Shown: positions 36,341 to 40,758 of the stretch, one piece after another
Position numbering within the stretch: the first letter of the stretch is position 1
Layout: every line of letters starts with the position of its first letter
DNA from: Chitinophagaceae bacterium
GTDB taxonomy: Bacteria > Bacteroidota > Bacteroidia > Chitinophagales > Chitinophagaceae
Direction of reading: 5' to 3'
NCBI GenBank assembly: GCA_947379895.1
Contig: CANCPA010000012.1
Location: forward strand, 1-40,758
Length of the DNA stretch: 40,758 bases
Notes under the pieces: generated by a model
Told to the model about the DNA's origin: nothing
The model's database searches: none
Seen by the model: the letters and a program-made list of their open reading frames with translations, nothing else
Program-made: the position numbers and the translations under genes

Positions 36341-36593
36341 AACAATTGCCTCATGAGGAAAAAGTTTTCCCTTATCCAATAAAACAATTACCTCATGAGG
36401 AAAAACTTTTCCCTCATCCAATAAAACAATTACTTCATGAGGAAAAACTTTTCCCTCATCCAATAAAACAATTACCTCATGAGGAAAAACTTTTCCCTCA
36501 TCCAATAAAAACAATTACCTCATGAGGAAAAAGTTTTCCCTTATCCAATAAAACAATTACATCATGAGGTAAAACTTTTCCCTCATCAAATAG
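36341..36593. repeat. Six-unit 42-bp tandem array with internal palindromes
   Basis: Units start at 36341, 36383, 36425, 36467, 36509 and 36552; all are 42 bp except the fifth (43). Each begins AACAATTACCTCATGAGG and holds the 10-bp palindrome CCTCATGAGG, then AAAAACTTTTCCCTCATC, whose right half inverts the ATGAGGAAAA just before it. Units 2 and 4 are identical, 3 differs by one base, 1 and 5 share variants (AAAAAGTTTTCCCTTATC), and 6 is diverged (CATCATGAGGTAAAAC). Part of a seventh unit (36322-36340) precedes. There are no spacers, so it is not a CRISPR array. Confidence 0.95.
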
Positions 36594-36636
36594 AACAGGG
36601 TTTTTATAGAGAAATTTTGTTTTTTTACCTATTTCT

Positions 36637-36800
36637 GTTACTACTCAGGAGGGTTTACCAAAAAGGAAACGAAGTAAAAACAAGGATCACAATGATTTTT
36701 TTAAATAATTGGCAGGTAAGTACCTAAAAAGTATATTGTTCCTTGTGTTCTTTTGTTCAAAACCTTGTGACCCTTGTGGTAAAAATACCTGAGTAGTTAC
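36637..36800. mobile_element. MITE-like element A (164 bp), with 8-bp target duplication
   Basis: The ends GTTACTACTCAGG (36637-36649) and 36788-36800 are inverted repeats, 12 of 13 matching. CTATTTCT at 36629-36636 is duplicated directly at 36801-36808. The body is itself palindromic (GGTAAGTACC near the centre) and shares its interior (AAATAATTGGCAGGTAAGTA) with element B. It carries no transposase. Its right end overlaps the stop codon of the DUF1272 gene. Confidence 0.9.
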
Positions 36801-37102
36801 CTATTTCTTGGATTTATATCCACAAAAGCATCCTGTATGATTTTGAATTTTTCCCAATTGATTGGTCGATGCTTTTTTGTGGTGCTTACAGGATTATTTG
36901 TCACACAATTTGGTGTGAGACAATTATTAGGTCTTGTTGGTCTTTTTTCGAAACCTCCACCACAATTTGGACACACATTTTTTAATTCATTCGTAACACA
37001 ATCTTCACAAAAAGTACATTCGTAGGTACAAATCATAGCCTCACTTGATTCGTTTGGCAATGGCTTATCACAATTTTCACAAGTAGGTCTCATTTCAAGC
37101 AT
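36797..37102 (-). CDS. DUF1272 zinc-ribbon-like protein
   Basis: 101 residues from the ATG giving MLEMRPTCENCDKPLP (an ATG two codons upstream is also in frame). The pattern CENC, CTYECTFCEDC and CPNCGGGFEKRP gives eight or more cysteines in CxxC pairs, the signature of DUF1272, a small predicted metal-binding protein of unknown role. The stretch after residue 63 (NNCLTPNCVTNNPV onward) extends beyond the usual length with an extra CxxxxC. It is flanked by MITE-like element A (at its stop codon) and elements C and B (upstream). Confidence 0.85.
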   Translation of the reverse strand: MLEMRPTCENCDKPLPNESSEAMICTYECTFCEDCVTNELKNVCPNCGGGFEKRPTRPNNCLTPNCVTNNPVSTTKKHRPINWEKFKIIQDAFVDINPRNR

Positions 37103-37158
37103 AATCAATAATGTTTATAGTTGTTTTAAAATAAATTCTTAATAAAATTCAAGTTGTA

Positions 37159-37285
37159 TTACCACAAAGGAACCAAAGAAAAATAAAGAACTCAAAGTTT
37201 TCTATTAGAATTATTATATCCAAATGTCAGCATCTTATTCTAATCATTGAGTTTCTTTGATATAATCTAAGGCTCCTAGGGGTAA
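37159..37285. repeat. Diverged third relative of the MITE-like elements (C)
   Basis: TTACCACAAAGGAACCAAAG (37159-37178) matches the interior of element B just inside its end and faces GGCTCCTAGGGGTAA (37271-37285) as a degenerate inverted repeat. The 13-bp termini of A and B are missing. It is probably an old or related copy. Confidence 0.6.
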
Positions 37286-37294
37286 AGAATTTTG

Positions 37295-37459
37295 GTTACT
37301 ACTCAGGAAGTTTTACCACAAAGGAACCAAAGAAAAAACAAGGAACACAAGGACTTCTTTTTAAATAATTGGCAGGTAAGTATCTAAAAAGTATACTGTT
37401 CTTTATGTTCCTTTGTTTAAGACTTTGTGACCCTCATGGTAAAATACCAGAGTAGTAAC
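37295..37459. mobile_element. MITE-like element B (165 bp), with 8-bp target duplication
   Basis: The ends GTTACTACTCAGG (37295-37307) and 37447-37459 are inverted repeats, 12 of 13 matching. GAATTTTG at 37287-37294 is repeated directly at 37460-37467. The interior is closely similar to element A throughout, in the same orientation. It sits between element C and the second giant T9SS gene, 47 bases past that gene's stop codon. Confidence 0.9.
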
Positions 37460-37506
37460 GAATTTTGATTAAGTATACCCTTTCGTTTTGATAGTCAATT
37501 TGAAGA

Positions 37507-40500
37507 CTATTCCTTTACAAAAGATAAACTACTTATTTTTCCATCAACTGATTGTATTCTCAAACGATAAACCCCACTTCCTAATTTGTCTACTGTCAAG
37601 CTTGGATTAGTGGCATCTTTTACTTGCAAGGATTTAATAATCCTTCCGCTATTATCAATCACTTCTATTTTATTGATATGCTGCCCCTTGATAGTCAATT
37701 TGTCCTTAGCAGGATTTGGATAAATAGTCATCGCATCGTTTGAAATAGATTTTTGTGTAATAAACCCTTTAGATTGAACTACTCTTACTGCCGCATAATT
37801 ACCATCAAAAGCATTGATTGGTGTAATATCATCACTCAATCTTATTTCCTCTGTATTGAAATTTTCTTTTTTGTTAAATACTAACTCAAATAATAAGGTA
37901 CTATCGGCAAGTGTTTTAGGTTCGCTTGTAGCATCTACCCAAAGGAATGGTATTTTGCCCTCTTCAATAAAATCTAGGTTATAGTCGGCACCTATTTTGT
38001 TATTTTCAATCGCCTTCAAAGCAAAAGCGTTCTTATTAAAATTTAAGGTGAATTGAATGCCCATAATTTGTTTGAAATTCTTAATTCGAACAGGAATCCT
38101 GACTTCATTGTCTGATTGATTGACTATGATGTCATCATTGTAAAGTTCTATTGGTGAATTATAATTTGCTGGATTACCTAGAACTGAGGCATTCCAATCA
38201 TAGTTTACATCACCGAGTTTTACCCCAATAAAACTATTGGTATTTGAGTTCACTTTTTGTCCTGTCAGTGTGATACTATCACGATATGGGAAAGGCTTAG
38301 TGGGCACAGGAAACGTATAATTACTATCAACAAATGCCCATAAACGATTGCCACTAAATTTGGTTATTTTCTTTAAAATCAAAGACTTGATTAAGGCGAT
38401 ATCAGTTCCATTCACAGAACCATCACTATTAACATCTCCCGCAATTAATTTGTAGGGTGAGTTAAAAACCACTTTCTTCAGAATATGACTTTGTATTAAA
38501 CTTATGTCCGTGCCATTAATACCGTTTGCAACGAGTACATCGTTACTCTTTGAAGGCGTAATCGTGTAATTATTATTTGGAGCGACATCATATTTATAGC
38601 CACCGAAAGCATCAGTGGTTTTGGAATTAGTCCTATTTAACGATAATGTAACCGATGGAATCACCACGCCATTAGGATTTTTTACTGTTCCACTTATCCA
38701 AATATTTACTGGAATAACCGTGAAATTAATCAGATTCGAAGATGCCGTTGCATTTGAAAAACAGGGTGCATGACTTGTTATCAGTACATAAACATAATCC
38801 TTATCATTGAGGGTAGTTGTAGAATACATACTATCAGTAGCACCGAGAATAGGAGTTGCATTTTTGTACCACTGATAGGTAGGAATCACGCCTTCATTTA
38901 CTTTACAGATGAGTTTTACGGTATCACCCTGATTGATAGTAGTAGCTGATGCCTCGATGCTGACTGTAGGAATAACTGGAGTAGCCACTACAATATTGGT
39001 CACATTATACAAGCTATCGCATCCTTGAACACTCCTAATCGTATCGGTCATTGAGGTAGAATTCAAATAAATTGTACCATTATACACTACAGAATAACAA
39101 CCGGTAACATTTTTGGCAACTGTTTTAACGGTTAGGTTATTCACCTTAATATTAGTAACCACATATACACTGTCGCAGCCCTGATAACTTTTTAAAGTAT
39201 CCTTTAATACGGTATTATTTGTGTACACTTTTCCATTGAAACTTACAGAGGTACAGCCTGTCAATGTACTAGACTTTGTAATTGGAGTAATTTTATTGAT
39301 AGCAATATTTATCGTGTAATAGATACTATCACAACCATTTCCATTCTTCAAAGTGTCTTTAAAACTTGTATTATTTGTATAGATAACTCCTTTGTAAACA
39401 ACACTATTGCAACCATTTAAGTCTAGATTCTTAGAGACGGGGGTAGCACAAAATATAAAACCATTATTAGCTACTGTGCCATAAGGGCTTGTGAGGGCTA
39501 CGGTTCCTGTACCTCCATTCCCAACAATTGCTGTAATTGTAGTGTCATTTACTACCGTGAAACTAGCGGCGGGTACACCACCGAATGTAACAGCAGTAAC
39601 TTCAGAAAATTGGTATCCCTTAATAGTTACTGTTGTACCTACTGTACCAATTGTCGGATTGAAATAAGTGATTGAAATCGTATTGATTCTGTTTCGGAAG
39701 AAAGAGACCTTTCCTGTAGTCTTTTTATTTGAATTTCCTATAGCAATGTCAGGAATACCATCACCATCAAAGTCGGCTACAGTAATTGGTACATTGGTAG
39801 AGATGGAAGAGTCAGATAAATATGACTGTGGACTATTAAATGATATGGTATTCGTTTTAGGCTGATTAGCCATTAAACTAACACCTGCTATATATCCATT
39901 ATAATATCCTGAAATTGCTAAATCGGGATAACCGTCTCCATTGAAATCTGTGGTTTCAATAGCACTCGAATTTATACCTGAAACGAATTGGGTTGTATCA
40001 AAAGCAAGACTATTGGGATTAGTTCCAATGTTTTTTAAAGCAATTAATCCACCGCCTGAAACAGTAGCAACATCGATTTTATTATCACTATTATAATCGC
40101 CAATAGTCAAGTAATTAGAATTGCTTTTGGATTCTGTTAAATAGAATTTATTTACTTCACCAATATTGCAGTAGTTGATATACACTTTAGTATTCCATGT
40201 ATCAGTATCCAAAATTACCAAATCTAGCTTGCCATCTCCATTCATATCGGCCATCTTAATTTGATTGAGTGGATATCCCGGTGGAGAAATGACATATTGT
40301 ACTGTTTGAAAGCTAATATTTCCGTTAGTTGTGGTGTTTCTTAGAATATCGACATAGCCCTTTCTGTTAATGGCAATGTCGAGCCTTCCGTCTAAATCAA
40401 TATCGCCTACTGCAAAGGAATTTTGGGAACCAAAATAGCCTGTTATGTAAACTGCAGTATCGAATAGTATTTGAGATACCGTTGATTTGTTTTTCAAATA

Positions 40501-40758
40501 ATAAATAGAACTAGATGTGTATTGTGTGCCAAGAACAGCAAATACAATGTCTTTTTTCCCATCTCCATCTAAATCTTCAATTATCAGATTGTTCATTGTC
40601 AACTTAGCAGCACCCCAATCAAGTAGCTTTTGTTTAGCCGCAAATGCAATCTTCTTGGGAGTTGATATATTACGATTGCAATAAATGGACGTATTGCCAA
40701 ATTCTACAAAATCTATTTTGCCATCACCATCAAAGTCACTTGAGGCAATTGCGGAAAT
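37507..40758 (-). CDS. Giant T9SS-secreted protein with FG-GAP repeats (5' end outside window)
   Basis: 1083 residues visible; the frame is open to the window edge (SSDFDGDGKIDFVEFG lies before the first in-window Met), so the start is missing. About 1-345: FG-GAP/VCBS-type beta-propeller repeats with calcium loops (DLDGDGKKDI, DIDLDGRLDI, DMNGDGKLDL, DYNSDNKIDV). About 350-435: IPT/TIG domain (YFNPTIGTVGTTVTIKGYQF). About 440-590: three GCDS Cys-rich repeats. Then an Ig-like unit (PTYQWYKN), a CNA-like module, a dockerin-like pair (NGINGTDISLIQ, GDVNSDGSVNGTD), a cohesin-like domain and the T9SS sorting domain (MTIYPNPAKDKL). From NIWISG on it is nearly identical to the protein at 28331-32833. 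Confidence 0.9.
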   Translation of the reverse strand: MSAIASSDFDGDGKIDFVEFGNTSIYCNRNISTPKKIAFAAKQKLLDWGAAKLTMNNLIIEDLDGDGKKDIVFAVLGTQYTSSSIYYLKNKSTVSQILFDTAVYITGYFGSQNSFAVGDIDLDGRLDIAINRKGYVDILRNTTTNGNISFQTVQYVISPPGYPLNQIKMADMNGDGKLDLVILDTDTWNTKVYINYCNIGEVNKFYLTESKSNSNYLTIGDYNSDNKIDVATVSGGGLIALKNIGTNPNSLAFDTTQFVSGINSSAIETTDFNGDGYPDLAISGYYNGYIAGVSLMANQPKTNTISFNSPQSYLSDSSISTNVPITVADFDGDGIPDIAIGNSNKKTTGKVSFFRNRINTISITYFNPTIGTVGTTVTIKGYQFSEVTAVTFGGVPAASFTVVNDTTITAIVGNGGTGTVALTSPYGTVANNGFIFCATPVSKNLDLNGCNSVVYKGVIYTNNTSFKDTLKNGNGCDSIYYTINIAINKITPITKSSTLTGCTSVSFNGKVYTNNTVLKDTLKSYQGCDSVYVVTNIKVNNLTVKTVAKNVTGCYSVVYNGTIYLNSTSMTDTIRSVQGCDSLYNVTNIVVATPVIPTVSIEASATTINQGDTVKLICKVNEGVIPTYQWYKNATPILGATDSMYSTTTLNDKDYVYVLITSHAPCFSNATASSNLINFTVIPVNIWISGTVKNPNGVVIPSVTLSLNRTNSKTTDAFGGYKYDVAPNNNYTITPSKSNDVLVANGINGTDISLIQSHILKKVVFNSPYKLIAGDVNSDGSVNGTDIALIKSLILKKITKFSGNRLWAFVDSNYTFPVPTKPFPYRDSITLTGQKVNSNTNSFIGVKLGDVNYDWNASVLGNPANYNSPIELYNDDIIVNQSDNEVRIPVRIKNFKQIMGIQFTLNFNKNAFALKAIENNKIGADYNLDFIEEGKIPFLWVDATSEPKTLADSTLLFELVFNKKENFNTEEIRLSDDITPINAFDGNYAAVRVVQSKGFITQKSISNDAMTIYPNPAKDKLTIKGQHINKIEVIDNSGRIIKSLQVKDATNPSLTVDKLGSGVYRLRIQSVDGKISSLSFVKE

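Noticed and set aside
36278-36514. Minus-strand frame coding for 14-residue repeats (DEGKVFPHEVIVLL)
   Set aside because: It exists only because the tandem unit is 42 bp, a multiple of three; the 43-bp fifth unit breaks the frame, there is no ribosome-binding site and no recognisable fold.
36341-36593. CRISPR array
   Set aside because: The units are directly adjacent with no unique spacers, the repeats are themselves the full period, and no cas gene is in the window.
36301-37500. Prophage or complete IS
   Set aside because: Despite the cluster of repeats there is no transposase, integrase or phage structural gene; only non-autonomous elements are seen.

Overview
The window is AT-rich DNA from a member of the Bacteroidota, most likely a Chitinophagaceae/Sphingobacteriia-type organism. 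The evidence is type IX secretion (T9SS) C-terminal sorting domains on two giant secreted proteins, family members typical of the phylum (DUF3810, GSCFA, DUF2490, DUF2723, Bacteroidota-type YceD/L32), weak Shine-Dalgarno sites, and promoter-like TAnnTTTG boxes (best example upstream of the tRNA-His gene). No plasmid, phage or complete insertion sequence is visible. Most genes are chromosomal housekeeping genes.

Layout. 1-2.7 kb: a hypothetical protein, then an antitoxin/PIN-toxin pair set among repeats (a long fold-back element, two copies of a degenerate direct repeat, a strong hairpin). 2.7-6.8 kb: a DUF3810 membrane metalloprotease-like gene, the yceD-rpmF-plsX cluster (ribosome/lipid synthesis) and a GSCFA protein. 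7.0-9.2 kb: tRNA-His, a DUF445 membrane protein and a PfkB sugar kinase of the 2-keto-3-deoxygluconate type. 9.3-12.7 kb: a tightly overlapping three-gene operon encoding a vWA (TerY/YegL-like) protein, a PP2C-like phosphatase (YegK-like) and a membrane-anchored protein kinase with zinc-binding and helix-hairpin-helix segments (YegI-like). This is the strongest signalling system in the window. 12.8-20.5 kb: ogt, lnt, purE, deoC, a TPR protein, DUF1015 and serC. 20.8-26.0 kb: DUF2490 protein, glutaminyl cyclase and a large DUF2723 (GT117-type) membrane protein.

26-40.8 kb is the accessory-looking part: a 177-nt near-palindromic fold-back, a secreted DNA/RNA non-specific endonuclease, a 1500-residue NHL-repeat T9SS protein, a methyltransferase, an S41 peptidase, a CPBP intramembrane protease, a repeat island, and a second giant T9SS protein cut by the window edge. 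The island holds a six-unit 42-bp palindromic array, two MITE-like elements with clear terminal inverted repeats and 8-bp target duplications, a diverged third relative, and a DUF1272 gene between them. The two giant proteins share an almost identical C-terminal cassette of about 400 residues: a dockerin-like calcium loop, a cohesin-like beta domain and the T9SS sorting domain.

Working together: yceD-rpmF-plsX, lnt and DUF2723 serve translation and envelope biogenesis; purE, deoC, serC and the sugar kinase serve central metabolism; the kinase/phosphatase/vWA triad is a self-contained phosphorylation switch of unknown output; the nuclease and T9SS proteins act outside the cell. All function calls rest on reading the translated sequence and remembered family signatures; no database search was run.
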